A stretch of DNA of 64,000 bases from an uncultured Flavobacteriales bacterium (GTDB lineage: Bacteria > Bacteroidota > Bacteroidia > Flavobacteriales_D > Sanyastnellaceae). The stretch lies in assembly GCA_938085105.1 (NCBI GenBank), contig CALKGK010000005.1, positions 41,282 to 105,281 of the forward strand, read 5' to 3'. A model generated the notes under the pieces. That model did no database searches. It worked only from the letters and a program-made list of their open reading frames with translations, and was not told the DNA's origin. This document shows positions 39,201 to 45,825 of this stretch, piece by piece. Every line of letters begins with the position of its first letter. The stretch's first letter is position 1. The position numbers and the translations under genes are program-made.

Positions 39201-41444
39201 ATGGATAACTGCAGCGATGTTGAAATCACTTACGAAGATACTTATGTATCAGGTGGATGTGCAGGACGTATCATTCGTGACTTCACTGCAGTTGACGCTT
39301 GTGGAAACTCAGCAACAGCTCAGCAAATCATTACTCTTGTTGACGAAGTTGCTCCAGTATGGACCTTGTTCCCAGCTGACGTAACTGTAGAGTGTGACAA
39401 CGTTCCTTCTAACGACGGAATCGAAGTTGCATTCGAAGACAACTGTGACGATGAGCTTGTACTTGAGTACAACGGAGAAGCAATCATTGATGGAGCTTGT
39501 GAAGACAGCTACACCATTGAAAGAACCTGGACCATTACGGATCAGTGTGGAAATGCTACTCCTGCTACTTGGACCATCAACGTTCAAGATACTACAGCTC
39601 CTGTATTGAGCCTTGAGAACGAAGAAAGCACCATTGAGTGTGATCAATTCATCTCATTGCCTTTCGTAACGGCTGAAGACAACTGTGATGCTGATGTAAG
39701 CATTGTAATGGAAATGGAATCAATCGATGGTGACTGTGCCAACGAGCGTACCGACATCTACACATGGACTGCAACAGACAACTGTGGAAACTCAGACGTA
39801 GCAGTTTGGACTGTGAATGTTGTTGATACTACTGCACCTGAATTTGACGCTATCCCTGATAGTGAAGAATTGAGCTGTGAAGATGCTATTCCAAGTGATA
39901 TGGCAACTGCTTCTGACAACTGTGGAGATGCGACTGTAAGCATGGTAGATACCATCATCGATGGAGACTGTCCTCAGTCTTACACCATCGTTCGTACCTG
40001 GACTGCAACAGATGCTTGTGGAAACACAAACAGTACAACTACAGAGTACTACATCTATGACGACGTTGCTCCTGTATTTGATCAAGTGCTTGAGAACGTG
40101 AGCGTAGAATGTGCTGACGATGTTCCAGCAGCACCAGTAGTGAGTGCAACGGATAACTGTGGTACTGTTGAAGTGATCGTTTCAACTGAAGTGATTGAAG
40201 AAGACCAGTGTGGAAACGGAATCTCGATTGTGACTTACATCGCAACGGATGAGTGTGGAAACAGCGCAGAGATGAGCTATAGCATCACTGTTCTTGACAA
40301 CACTGCTCCTGAATTGACTGGAACACCAGTTGCTAACTTGGTTCTTGATTGTGAAGACGAAGTTCCTGCTCCTGCAGACGTGATGGCTATCGACAACTGC
40401 GATAGTGATATCACAGTAGAATACAGCGAAGAATTCTTCGGAGATCTTCCAGCAGAAGGAAGCATTGCGGATTGTGTATTGAGCACTCCTGCAGCAGTTA
40501 ACCCTGATGGAACGGTATGCACAGGTGACGAAGCCTGGAGCTTGCTCTTGTTTGAGTTTGACAATGCTGACAAAGTATTCTACTCTACCATTGAAGCGAA
40601 CTTTGTACAGTATCCTGATGGATCAGCTACATTGAGTGGATCAGTAGTTAGAAACGACGATCCAACGCGTGGATGGAACATCGATGTAACATTCGAAAAC
40701 GGTATGGATTGGGACATGTGGTCTTCACAAGGTTTCCCAACAGGATACAAGGATGATTGTGGATTGGGTGCTGATCACTTCGAAGATTGGACTTACTACA
40801 TCATGCAAGCCGGTGCTACTTTGACTGGATGGGGTGGAAACGCAGGTTCTATGTTGAACTTGAACCACGCTCCTAGCAGCCTTTACTACGGATACCAAGT
40901 TGGTGTAGGTGCAGACAACGTAAACTCTTCTTTCGGAAGCGGTGGATGGTTTACCTACTCAGGTATGTACAACCAACAAATGGTAGAGGGTTCTGGTGAC
41001 TTTGCTTTCGATCACGATTGCTGTCCAGATTACAGCATCGAGCGCACATGGTGTGCAGTTGATTGCTCAGGAAACGAAACTTGTTTCACTCAGATGATCA
41101 GCTTCGATGACCTCGGTATCGATCCTCCAATGGTTAACCCAATTGGAAACGGTGAAGTTATCGCTAGCAAAGACGATGCACAAGTTAGCTTGTTGCGCTT
41201 GTCTCCAAACCCAGTAATTGGAAATGCGAAGATTACATTCGTTGTTCCTAACGCTGCTGATGCGAAGGTTGAAATCTTGAACATGAACGGTCAGTTAGTT
41301 GCCGAATTGTTCAACGAAAAGGCTGAAGCTGGTCAATCTTACGAGCTCAACTTCAATGCTGGCGACTTGCCTGTAGGAGTTTACCTCTACCGATTGACAA
41401 GTGCTGATGAGATCATTACCAACCGTATGATCATCAACAAATAA
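33300..41444 (+). CDS. Giant HYR-repeat cell-surface protein with T9SS sorting domain
   Basis: A 2714-residue exported protein, probably an adhesin or surface-layer fibre. After a charged N-tail comes a signal peptide (about residues 17-44), then a unique 200-residue domain. About 23 HYR-like immunoglobulin modules of roughly 80 residues follow, each with a VECD-type start, an EDNC/TDNC centre, a DxCGN motif and a DTTAP or DEVAP linker. Two related non-HYR domains are inserted near residues 474-657 and 2387-2574, and another near 1774-1916. The end (about 2640-2714, from LSPNPVIGNAKI to TNRMIINK) is a type A T9SS C-terminal domain, so the protein crosses the outer membrane by T9SS. Cys pairs in every module suggest disulfide stabilisation. 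A promoter and a strong terminator frame it as one gene. Confidence 0.93.
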   Translation: MTDSTCCCVERPWHVKNRLALLNVATFILIFFSVLLGTSYASAQAAFVTQSTPWGAPDYANGMDAKFGAGNWTNATFSSVDVNALFANHDFIYLEGSDGSADELEAFLAANGTALENWVAAGNRLFLNSAPNEGDGMNFGFGGVALEYAGNNLSLTHTGSAEPFDASSAVWDGITTPSFTANYFGHALICPAGMVGHIHEVGDDTRVTVASMNYGSGYALFGGITYSGAWNPSSEAFDLYLNILGLAIDAETGGCEPELNIVCASDVSLECGSDITPDAIGYPSIESNDCVGDLEISFMDDMVSNDNCPLIIARTWIATDGEVTEMCTQTITLEDTTAPLIEADFTDIEVACSEVENNEEALASYAMELIGQPAIADCSSFDTNLEMSYSALDQCPIVGALDVVFTATDECGNASSFSFTISVSDTEGPVFDLEEEILVSCLEEVPAPADLVAFDLCSNEEIPADLFTSNNGELTDTCSLSTAFGPGDDWAFWLPTLSEDGFASSANYNFDANGGHFDQFNDGTAHIYGTVVNDINPNEAFELNIWLENKADWTTWSGLGRNYKDDLGCAQPDLYEDWTYYEMVNGFSTAVGLGDFAGDVLSLNHMPASYYFGFQIGMGANNKNCDYGISGWFTYEGFVDGQYINGHGDVNADASCGPVNEQDCPHNTEFTYLYRAVDACGNVTIAEQTIIVNDEIGPDFIDFPADITVSCDAYPVEIPVLSGVDNCEGEVIVVGPEDLMIPGDCPNEYIIERTWGAIDICGNRTDRTWTITIIDEEAPMFEGLPAAELTVECDMVPEAAEVSVSDNCSAIENIAFDYSEELIDGNCPGNYTIIREWIAVDECENENNFVQTINVQDTTAPTFNDYEYYTAVSCEEVDGYTLTASDNCGNATVEITFEQLNSGGCMGVLYREYTATDECGNEATVEQFITITDNVAPSLVNVPENNTLECSEVSMMENGNFFDQGDVFGEDNCALEVSIDYSEEMQDDGDDCENSYLIVRTWIGTDYCGNETMAQQTTTVVDTTAPEFVEFPGDLVVECSDELPAVVFPIAEDNCDDLVDVELTIEEEDGECDGEYTISRIFRGYDNCGNEVIGVQTIQVVDTTAPAFTFVPDAALYECDEEAELVMAEASDLCSEATLSYVDGQVFEGECANEFGFVRTFTATDACGNMTTAEQEIYFQDTTAPVFAAYDVEIDMPCDNIMATTVSAEDNCGDVEITYEDTFVSGGCAGRIIRDFTAVDACGNEATAQQISTLVDEVAPVWTLFPANVTVECDNVPSNDEIEVAFEDNCDNDVSLAYNGEVIIDGACEDSYTIERTWTITDQCGNATPATWTISVQDTTAPVFTEVAEDVTVECDQELPAPFAAAEDNCDAEVEISVEGEMIEGECANEYTMVRTYTAMDNCGNVATATQTISVVDTTAPVIAYQGGELTLECDQTVDLPEVTATDNCGEATVSMEMSMDNGECENERYEIYTWSAVDACGNVSESVSLYVYFQDTTAPVFNAYDVEIDMPCDNIMETTVSAEDNCGDVEITFEDTFVSGGCAGRIIRDFTAVDACGNAATAQQIITLVDEVAPVWTLFPTNVTVECDNVPSNDEIEVAFEDNCDDDVSLAYNGEVIIDGACEDSYTIERTWTITDQCGNATPATWTINVQDTTAPVFTEVAEDVTVECDQELPAPFAAAEDNCDAEVEISVEGEMIEGECANEYTMVRTYTAIDNCGNVATATQTITVVDTTAPEFTFVPEDLELECDLEVPAVNAEAADNCGDATVSFEDYYDYTPWMAASNGGDGVVDFSNLPNGFSIDGSDTGSGSEIFTVAMSAVKNVTLSFDWDYTTIDIDGAGLDPFVYFINDEAYVEISDNAGADNQSGSFSIDLEAGSSISLGIWAADDDLGLATVNVSNINFEVNDLECPVTDCFIRQFTAVDACGNSTIANQQVVIVDTTAPVFEAYDVEIDMPCDNITETTVSAMDNCSDVEITYEDTYVSGGCAGRIIRDFTAVDACGNSATAQQIITLVDEVAPVWTLFPADVTVECDNVPSNDGIEVAFEDNCDDELVLEYNGEAIIDGACEDSYTIERTWTITDQCGNATPATWTINVQDTTAPVLSLENEESTIECDQFISLPFVTAEDNCDADVSIVMEMESIDGDCANERTDIYTWTATDNCGNSDVAVWTVNVVDTTAPEFDAIPDSEELSCEDAIPSDMATASDNCGDATVSMVDTIIDGDCPQSYTIVRTWTATDACGNTNSTTTEYYIYDDVAPVFDQVLENVSVECADDVPAAPVVSATDNCGTVEVIVSTEVIEEDQCGNGISIVTYIATDECGNSAEMSYSITVLDNTAPELTGTPVANLVLDCEDEVPAPADVMAIDNCDSDITVEYSEEFFGDLPAEGSIADCVLSTPAAVNPDGTVCTGDEAWSLLLFEFDNADKVFYSTIEANFVQYPDGSATLSGSVVRNDDPTRGWNIDVTFENGMDWDMWSSQGFPTGYKDDCGLGADHFEDWTYYIMQAGATLTGWGGNAGSMLNLNHAPSSLYYGYQVGVGADNVNSSFGSGGWFTYSGMYNQQMVEGSGDFAFDHDCCPDYSIERTWCAVDCSGNETCFTQMISFDDLGIDPPMVNPIGNGEVIASKDDAQVSLLRLSPNPVIGNAKITFVVPNAADAKVEILNMNGQLVAELFNEKAEAGQSYELNFNAGDLPVGVYLYRLTSADEIITNRMIINK
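36841..37560 (+). repeat. HYR super-repeat copy 1 (three modules)
   Basis: 720 bp repeated with very high nucleotide identity at 37786-38505, an offset of exactly 945 bp (315 residues). It contains the AYDVEIDMPCDN, FPANVTVECDNVPSND and AEDVTVECDQELPAP modules. Confidence 0.9.
37786..38505 (+). repeat. HYR super-repeat copy 2
   Basis: Second copy of the 720-bp unit. The few differences from copy 1 are scattered and mostly silent, pointing to recent duplication or gene conversion. Confidence 0.9.
39117..39606 (+). repeat. HYR super-repeat copy 3 (two modules)
   Basis: A third, shorter copy with the first two modules only, more diverged than copies 1 and 2. It follows an unrelated inserted domain. 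Confidence 0.85.
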
Positions 41445-41484
41445 GTCAATCTCTGGTCTTCTTAAGACCAAGATAAAACCCATA

Positions 41485-41519
41485 AAAAACCCCTCTTGCT
41501 ATTTGCGAGAGGGGTTTTT
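41485..41519 (+). terminator. Terminator of the giant adhesin gene
   Basis: A 12-bp perfect stem AAAAACCCCTCT/AGAGGGGTTTTT with an 11-base loop. A- and T-runs on both sides allow it to serve the convergent response-regulator gene as well. Confidence 0.9.
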
Positions 41520-41574
41520 CTATGTTCGTGCTTTATTGAAGTTAGGCTGTGATGGACGTTTTCTTTATTCGTCG

Positions 41575-41997
41575 TTAGCGAATCAAGACATCAACCTTCA
41601 TTTGATAGGCCTCTAACAATTGTTCAATCTTTCTCACTGTAAGCGGCTTTTCGATGTAGGCATCTACATCTTCTCTTACTTTCGCTTTGTTCGCGTCATC
41701 CAAATCGATGCTTGAGCTACACATGGCAATGTAAGGTTTCAATCCTGGTGAATTTTGAAACAAATCCACGGCTTCATCCAACACTTCCCACCCCGAGTTG
41801 ATGGGTAGATTCACGTCTAAAATCATCAAATCGGGTTGAAATGATTGTAAGGCAGGAAGCACTTCACTCGCTTCGGAGATGGAATACATCTCAATTTCTG
41901 GGTGAGCGTGTTTGAATAGATACTCACTCGTCATCCGATAAACAGCATCATCATCTACGAATAGTAGACGTTTCACGAAAGCTTTTTTTTTTGACAT
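41575..41997 (-). CDS. Single-domain response regulator (CheY-like)
   Basis: A 140-residue receiver domain without an output domain. Start chosen at the ATG at 41997. An in-frame ATG at 42015 lies one base after an exact TAGTTTTG box and would probably be upstream of the transcription start. All canonical residues are present: the acid pair in LLFVDDDAVYRM, the phosphoacceptor Asp in DLMILDVNLP, Ser in CSSSI and Lys in EKPLT. It therefore differs from the degenerate receiver at 5867. Such stand-alone receivers in Bacteroidota usually receive phosphate from hybrid kinases. No kinase is adjacent. Confidence 0.92.
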   Translation of the reverse strand: MSKKKAFVKRLLFVDDDAVYRMTSEYLFKHAHPEIEMYSISEASEVLPALQSFQPDLMILDVNLPINSGWEVLDEAVDLFQNSPGLKPYIAMCSSSIDLDDANKAKVREDVDAYIEKPLTVRKIEQLLEAYQMKVDVLIR

Positions 41998-42104
41998 TTT
42001 TGATAATCCGGGCATTCAAAACTAAATTTTTCTACTTCAAAGGAAGATCATGCTTAGCTCGATTCCAAGAAGAATGGGAATTCTAGGAATATTCTAACAA
42101 AATG

Positions 42105-42134
42105 AAGGCCTTGATCGCGAGGGAGCAAGGCCTT
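42105..42134 (-). terminator. Hairpin downstream of the thiolase gene
   Basis: AAGGCCTTG (42105-42113) pairs perfectly with CAAGGCCTT (42126-42134). The T-tract on the minus side is weak, so termination may be partial. Confidence 0.6.
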
Positions 42135-42160
42135 TATTCTTATGCTGAATATAAAGCAGC

Positions 42161-43336
42161 TTACATTTTTTCAATCACAATGGCACTGGCGCCACCGCCA
42201 CCGTTACATATTCCGGCTGCACCGTATTTTCCGTTGTTTTGAGCCAAAACACTCATCAAGGTGATCACAATTCGTGAACCTGAAGAACCGAGGGGGTGAC
42301 CGATAGCTACTGCACCACCATTCACATTGACCTTAGCAGCGTCCAATCCTAAAATTTTATTGTTGGCCAAACCTACTACAGAGAAGGCCTCATTCAATTC
42401 CCAGAAAGAGATGTCTTCAATCTTCAAACCAGCTTTGTCCAATGCTTTTGGAAGTGCTTTTGCAGGAGCAGTAGTAAACCACTCCGGCGCTTGAGCTGCA
42501 TCTGCAAAGCTCACAATCTTGGCCATTGGCTTCAAACCCAATTCTTCCATTTTCGCCTTGCTCATCAACACCACTGCAGAAGCCCCATCATTTAAAGTGG
42601 AAGCATTGGCAGCAGTTACGGTTCCTTCTTTGTCAAAAGCAGGACGAAGTGATGGAATCTTATCCATTCGAACATTCTTGTACTCCTCATCCTCCGACAT
42701 GATAACAGGCTCGCCTCTTCGCTGCGGAATCTCCACAGGAACAACCTCATCGCTGAACTTTCCTTCCTTCCAAGCATTTGCGGCTCTTGTGTAAGATTCG
42801 ATAGCGAATGCGTCTTGCTCTTCTCTTGAAAACTCATGTTCTCTTGCACACAAATCTGCACAATTTCCCATGTGTGTATTGTGGTACACATCAGTGAGGC
42901 CGTCTTTCAACATACCATCCACCAATTTCATATCTCCAAACTTCTTGCCCAATCGAGCATCCATGTAGTGAGGAACCATACTCATGTTTTCCATTCCACC
43001 CGCAACAACAACATCGTTATCGCCAAGCATGATGCTTTGAGCGGCTTGCATGATGGCCTTCATTCCTGAAGCACATACTTTATTTACTGTTGTACAAGGA
43101 ACATCGTTGGAAATACCTGCACCTAAAGCTGCCTGACGCGCCGGAGCTTGTCCGCCACCCGCTTGCAACACATTCCCCATCAACACTTCTTGAACGGTTT
43201 CTGGGTCTATTCCCGCTCTGTCCAAAGCTCCCTTAATTGCGATGGATCCCAATTTTGTCGCTGGGATACTGCTCAAAGCTCCCATGAAGCTCCCCATAGG
43301 AGTTCTTGCTGCACTAACTATATATACTTCGTTCAT
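42161..43336 (-). CDS. Acetyl-CoA C-acyltransferase (thiolase)
   Basis: A 391-residue thiolase joining or splitting acyl-CoA and acetyl-CoA, probably an acetoacetyl-CoA thiolase. The ATG at 43336 gives the usual start NEVYIVSAARTPMG. The nucleophilic Cys is in VNKVCASGMKA, the conserved ENMS lies in GGMENMSMVPHYM, the His is in GGAVAIGHPLGSSG and the second catalytic Cys in ICNGGGGASA. Thiolase fits the HMG-CoA lyase and 3-hydroxyacyl-CoA dehydrogenase elsewhere in the window. A -7 box TACCTTTG lies 27 bp upstream, close to the divergent sigma-54 site. Confidence 0.96.
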   Translation of the reverse strand: MNEVYIVSAARTPMGSFMGALSSIPATKLGSIAIKGALDRAGIDPETVQEVLMGNVLQAGGGQAPARQAALGAGISNDVPCTTVNKVCASGMKAIMQAAQSIMLGDNDVVVAGGMENMSMVPHYMDARLGKKFGDMKLVDGMLKDGLTDVYHNTHMGNCADLCAREHEFSREEQDAFAIESYTRAANAWKEGKFSDEVVPVEIPQRRGEPVIMSEDEEYKNVRMDKIPSLRPAFDKEGTVTAANASTLNDGASAVVLMSKAKMEELGLKPMAKIVSFADAAQAPEWFTTAPAKALPKALDKAGLKIEDISFWELNEAFSVVGLANNKILGLDAAKVNVNGGAVAIGHPLGSSGSRIVITLMSVLAQNNGKYGAAGICNGGGGASAIVIEKM

Positions 43337-43363
43337 TTTCTTTCCTTTTTTATTGAAGGTGCC

Positions 43364-43371
43364 CAAAGGTA
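43364..43371 (-). promoter_or_regulatory. Putative -7 box (TACCTTTG) of the thiolase gene
   Basis: An exact TAnnTTTG word on the minus strand, 27 bp from the ATG at 43336. No TTG at the -33 distance was found. Confidence 0.45.
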
Positions 43372-43449
43372 ATGAGTCTTCAGGAGAATTTAAATTGCTC
43401 TGCCTTCAGGAGCTTTTCTTTAACAGCACTTAACATCGTGGAGTGTTCT

Positions 43450-43466
43450 TTGGCACGCTGCTTGCA
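43450..43466 (+). promoter_or_regulatory. Perfect sigma-54 (RpoN) promoter, -24/-12 type
   Basis: TTGGCACGCTGCTTGCA matches the consensus TGGCACG-N4-TTGCW at every fixed position, and GG (43452-43453) and GC (43464-43465) are separated by exactly 10 bp, as required. The predicted transcript starts near 43477 and reaches the terminator at 43569 after about 93 nt. No gene of normal length lies in that interval. No rpoN or enhancer-binding activator gene is in the window. Confidence 0.65.
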
Positions 43467-43476
43467 CCTCTTTTAG

Positions 43477-43569
43477 TACTAATGCATTCTTTGGTTTTGG
43501 TTAAGATGTATAGTTATTTTGGTTAAGGTATAAGCGGATTCTGATAACGATTGGGATCCGCTTTTTTTT
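43477..43569 (+). ncRNA. Candidate sigma-54-dependent small RNA
   Basis: Predicted from a perfect sigma-54 promoter at 43450-43466 and an intrinsic terminator at 43532-43569, giving an RNA of about 93 nt. Inside are two direct repeats TTTTGGTTAAG (43495-43505 and 43517-43527), 22 bp apart, that would be single-stranded and could be pairing or protein sites. The only coding possibility is a 14-codon ORF from an ATG at 43482. No known RNA family is recognised. Confidence 0.45.
43532..43569 (+). terminator. Orphan rho-independent terminator
   Basis: AAGCGGAT (43532-43539) pairs with ATCCGCTT (43556-43563), followed by a T-run to 43569. It is oriented on the plus strand, where no annotated gene lies upstream. 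Confidence 0.8.
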
Positions 43570-43746
43570 GTTCGCTCCCGATGCACAGTGGATTAGAGCT
43601 TCGATTTTCTACACTAATAAGAGTTCAATAGATCATCACAGGTATTTCATGCACCTAGCTTCTCCCCTGTCAGGAGTTTTACCTAGCTTTGTAATGACAC
43701 CAAGTGAAGCATCGTGGGAAAAAAGCGCACCGTTTTCGGACATAAA

Positions 43747-44490
43747 ATGTGGCAAAGGAAGTGGCTGGTTCGTTTCTTTGGAGTGATTACCTATCCGAGG
43801 TTCAACTGGTTTTATGATACCGAAATCTCCGGTACGGAAGTCCTTACGAAAATACCGCTAGCCAATGTCTTGATTGTTTCCAATCATCAAACGTATTTTT
43901 CGGATGCACTCTTCATGATGCACGCTTTCCAGTCGGCCCTATTGGGTAAATTCAACAACATCAAATATCCCGGTTTTTGGTTTTTGCCCCATGAAGAACT
44001 CTACGCTGTTGCTGCAGCAGAAACCATCGAAAATGCCCGATTGACGAATTTCATGAAGGTAGGTGGCGTGGTGAGTATCCAAAGGACTTGGCGAGCGAAC
44101 GGACAAGAAGTTAATCGTGCGGTGAACCCCAAAGACACAGAAAACATCTCGGCTGCTTTGAAGGCGGGTTGGGTAGTGAGTTTTCCGCAAGGAACCACCA
44201 AACCTTTTGTTCCTGGTCGAAAAGGGACGGCACACATCATCAAGAACGATAAACCTGTAGTGATTCCTGTTGTGATCGATGGTTTTCGAAGAGGATTTGA
44301 TAAACGTGGGGTGAAGAAAAAGAAAAAAGGCATTACGCTTTCTCTCCGGGTGAAGCCACCTTTGGATATCGATTATGAGGACAGTGTGGAAAACATCCTC
44401 GCCCAAGTGATGGACGGAATTGAGCAATCGGAAAAATACAACCAGATCGATCGTCTTCCCACAAGTAAAAAAATTGCAGATCAGGGTTAG
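43747..44490 (+). CDS. Lysophospholipid acyltransferase family protein
   Basis: A 247-residue PlsC-like acyltransferase, probably inner-membrane associated and acting in phospholipid or lipid A-type acylation. The ATG at 43747 gives a short N-terminal helix like that of its relatives. A GTG at 43714 would add 11 residues. Motif I is SNHQTYFSDA, again His-x5-Asp rather than HX4D. Motif III is SFPQGTTKPFVPGRKG and motif IV is PVVIPVVIDG. A Lys-rich KKKKKG segment follows. A TAGCTTTG word at 43684-43691 is a candidate promoter box. Confidence 0.88.
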   Translation: MWQRKWLVRFFGVITYPRFNWFYDTEISGTEVLTKIPLANVLIVSNHQTYFSDALFMMHAFQSALLGKFNNIKYPGFWFLPHEELYAVAAAETIENARLTNFMKVGGVVSIQRTWRANGQEVNRAVNPKDTENISAALKAGWVVSFPQGTTKPFVPGRKGTAHIIKNDKPVVIPVVIDGFRRGFDKRGVKKKKKGITLSLRVKPPLDIDYEDSVENILAQVMDGIEQSEKYNQIDRLPTSKKIADQG

Positions 44491-44538
44491 GGAAAATCAG
44501 GCACATCTTTGTATTGATTCTGAACAGTCATAAACCCG

Positions 44539-44745
44539 ATGCGCATGATTCTAGATGCTTTTGAATTACGTGAAGTCCATCTCAACGCTGCTACTCAGCA
44601 CGAGTTAAGAAAAAGTATGACTGCCACCTTTCTAGAACAAACACAGCCCCTCAGTTTGTGGTTCTCAGCCAATAATACGGTGTTTTTAGCCCAACACTCC
44701 CTTCCGAACTTTCAAATAAAGGAGAAGCAAATGCCTTTGCTTTAA
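44539..44745 (+). CDS. Possible small protein of unknown function
   Basis: A 68-codon frame between two plus-strand genes, starting at tandem ATGs (44539, 44545). Base composition is similar to neighbouring genes, and the translation is soluble, with no signal or motif. It lies 48 bp after the acyltransferase gene. I cannot tell whether it is expressed, and it may be chance. Confidence 0.3.
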   Translation: MRMILDAFELREVHLNAATQHELRKSMTATFLEQTQPLSLWFSANNTVFLAQHSLPNFQIKEKQMPLL

Positions 44746-44803
44746 ATCCGGATACACCATCACACTCCAATGCTTTTCTTGGTCGTTCTTTAGAAAAAAG
44801 ACC

Positions 44804-45634
44804 ATGAAAAACGCACTCAACAACACCTTCCCCGCAGTCTTTTGTGGGATGATCCTCGTTCTCTTTTCTGCCTGTTCTGAAAATGACGAAGTACTCGAAT
44901 CGAAAAAGGACCTCGAGTACGAAACGCTCAAAATGTCGGTTCTTGAACACCAGAAAAGCTTAGCCAGCAGTGAAGAAGAATTGAAAAAATTTGAAACAGC
45001 ACTGAATGAGCTCCTTCTTTTCTCTGGTGAAGAATCTCCCAAAGAACATCTCAGTAGGCAATCGCGCATTCAAGCTATTCAAAATCACATCAAGGCACAG
45101 AAGCTTCAACTCGCAGAACTTCGAAAGAGGAACGATGAGCAGAATAAAAAACAAGCACAACTCCAATTTCAACACGCCAATCTGATTGAGAATATTGGTG
45201 ATCAAGAGGAGGAAATCTTGGTTCTGATCAATGAGTTGGACCAATATGACCTTCGCCATCAACAGTTCGAAGAAGACCTTCAAACCCTTCGCTTGGAAAG
45301 GGAAAAGCTTAAGGATGCCCTATATCGAGCAGGAATTTTTATCGGAAATGAAAAAGAATTGTTGGAAGAAGGACTGGCTGAGATGAAAGGTGGATTTCTT
45401 GGATTTGGAAAGAAGGCCGTTTTAAAGGACGACTTCAACACTGCCGCCTTTCAAACCATCGACGCGCGTTTGATGTCGGTTTTCCATCTCGAAGGAAAGG
45501 ACATAAAAGTTTTGAGTTCTCACCCCAGCGAAGCCTACCGCATTGAAAAGATAGCTGACCAACAGCAATTTACCATTTTAGATCCCGATGCTTTTTGGAG
45601 CAGAAGCAAGCACCTCACTGTTCTAGTCCAGTAA
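44804..45634 (+). CDS. Coiled-coil lipoprotein
   Basis: A 276-residue exported protein with a signal peptide ending in the lipobox LFSAC. Residues 30-175 are a long, almost uninterrupted charged coiled coil (Glu, Lys, Gln, Leu rich). The C-terminal 95 residues form a compact domain with GFLGFGKKAVLKDDFNTAAFQ and VLSSHPSEAYRIE, a pattern found in other Bacteroidota lipoproteins of unknown role. It probably sits in the periplasm as a spacer or scaffold. It is flanked by unrelated genes. Confidence 0.82.
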   Translation: MKNALNNTFPAVFCGMILVLFSACSENDEVLESKKDLEYETLKMSVLEHQKSLASSEEELKKFETALNELLLFSGEESPKEHLSRQSRIQAIQNHIKAQKLQLAELRKRNDEQNKKQAQLQFQHANLIENIGDQEEEILVLINELDQYDLRHQQFEEDLQTLRLEREKLKDALYRAGIFIGNEKELLEEGLAEMKGGFLGFGKKAVLKDDFNTAAFQTIDARLMSVFHLEGKDIKVLSSHPSEAYRIEKIADQQQFTILDPDAFWSRSKHLTVLVQ

Positions 45635-45672
45635 AAACAAGGAATAAGGGCGGGTACAAAGTGTATTCGCCT

Positions 45673-45825
45673 TTATTTTTTACGGTTGGTGAGTTTATAA
45701 CGAATGATGGTAATGACCATAAAAATAGTCGCTGCAATGGCCACGACCGCCAATAAATTCACATCATTGTCCGCATTCAAATTTTGCCCTACGACCGTCG
45801 AATCAACTTGAAGGAGAATGTTCAT
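45673..45825 (-). CDS. 50-residue single-pass membrane protein
   Basis: A small ORF, MNILLQVDSTVVGQNLNAD onward, with one clear transmembrane segment (LLAVVAIAATIFMVITII) followed by a basic tail ending NRKK, so the C-terminus should face the cytoplasm. Its ATG overlaps the TGA stop of the RluA-like gene (ATGA, 4 bp), which strongly suggests translational coupling and that it is real. It is too short for a standard ORF cutoff. Function unknown. Confidence 0.72.
   Translation of the reverse strand: MNILLQVDSTVVGQNLNADNDVNLLAVVAIAATIFMVITIIRYKLTNRKK

Noticed and set aside
36892..39384. Repeated antisense and out-of-frame ORFs within the giant adhesin gene
   Set aside because: They recur only because the HYR units recur. 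Their composition reflects complemented codons of the main frame.
36841..39606. Repeat array as a CRISPR
   Set aside because: Units are hundreds of bases long, in frame and coding. There are no short repeats with unique spacers anywhere in the window.
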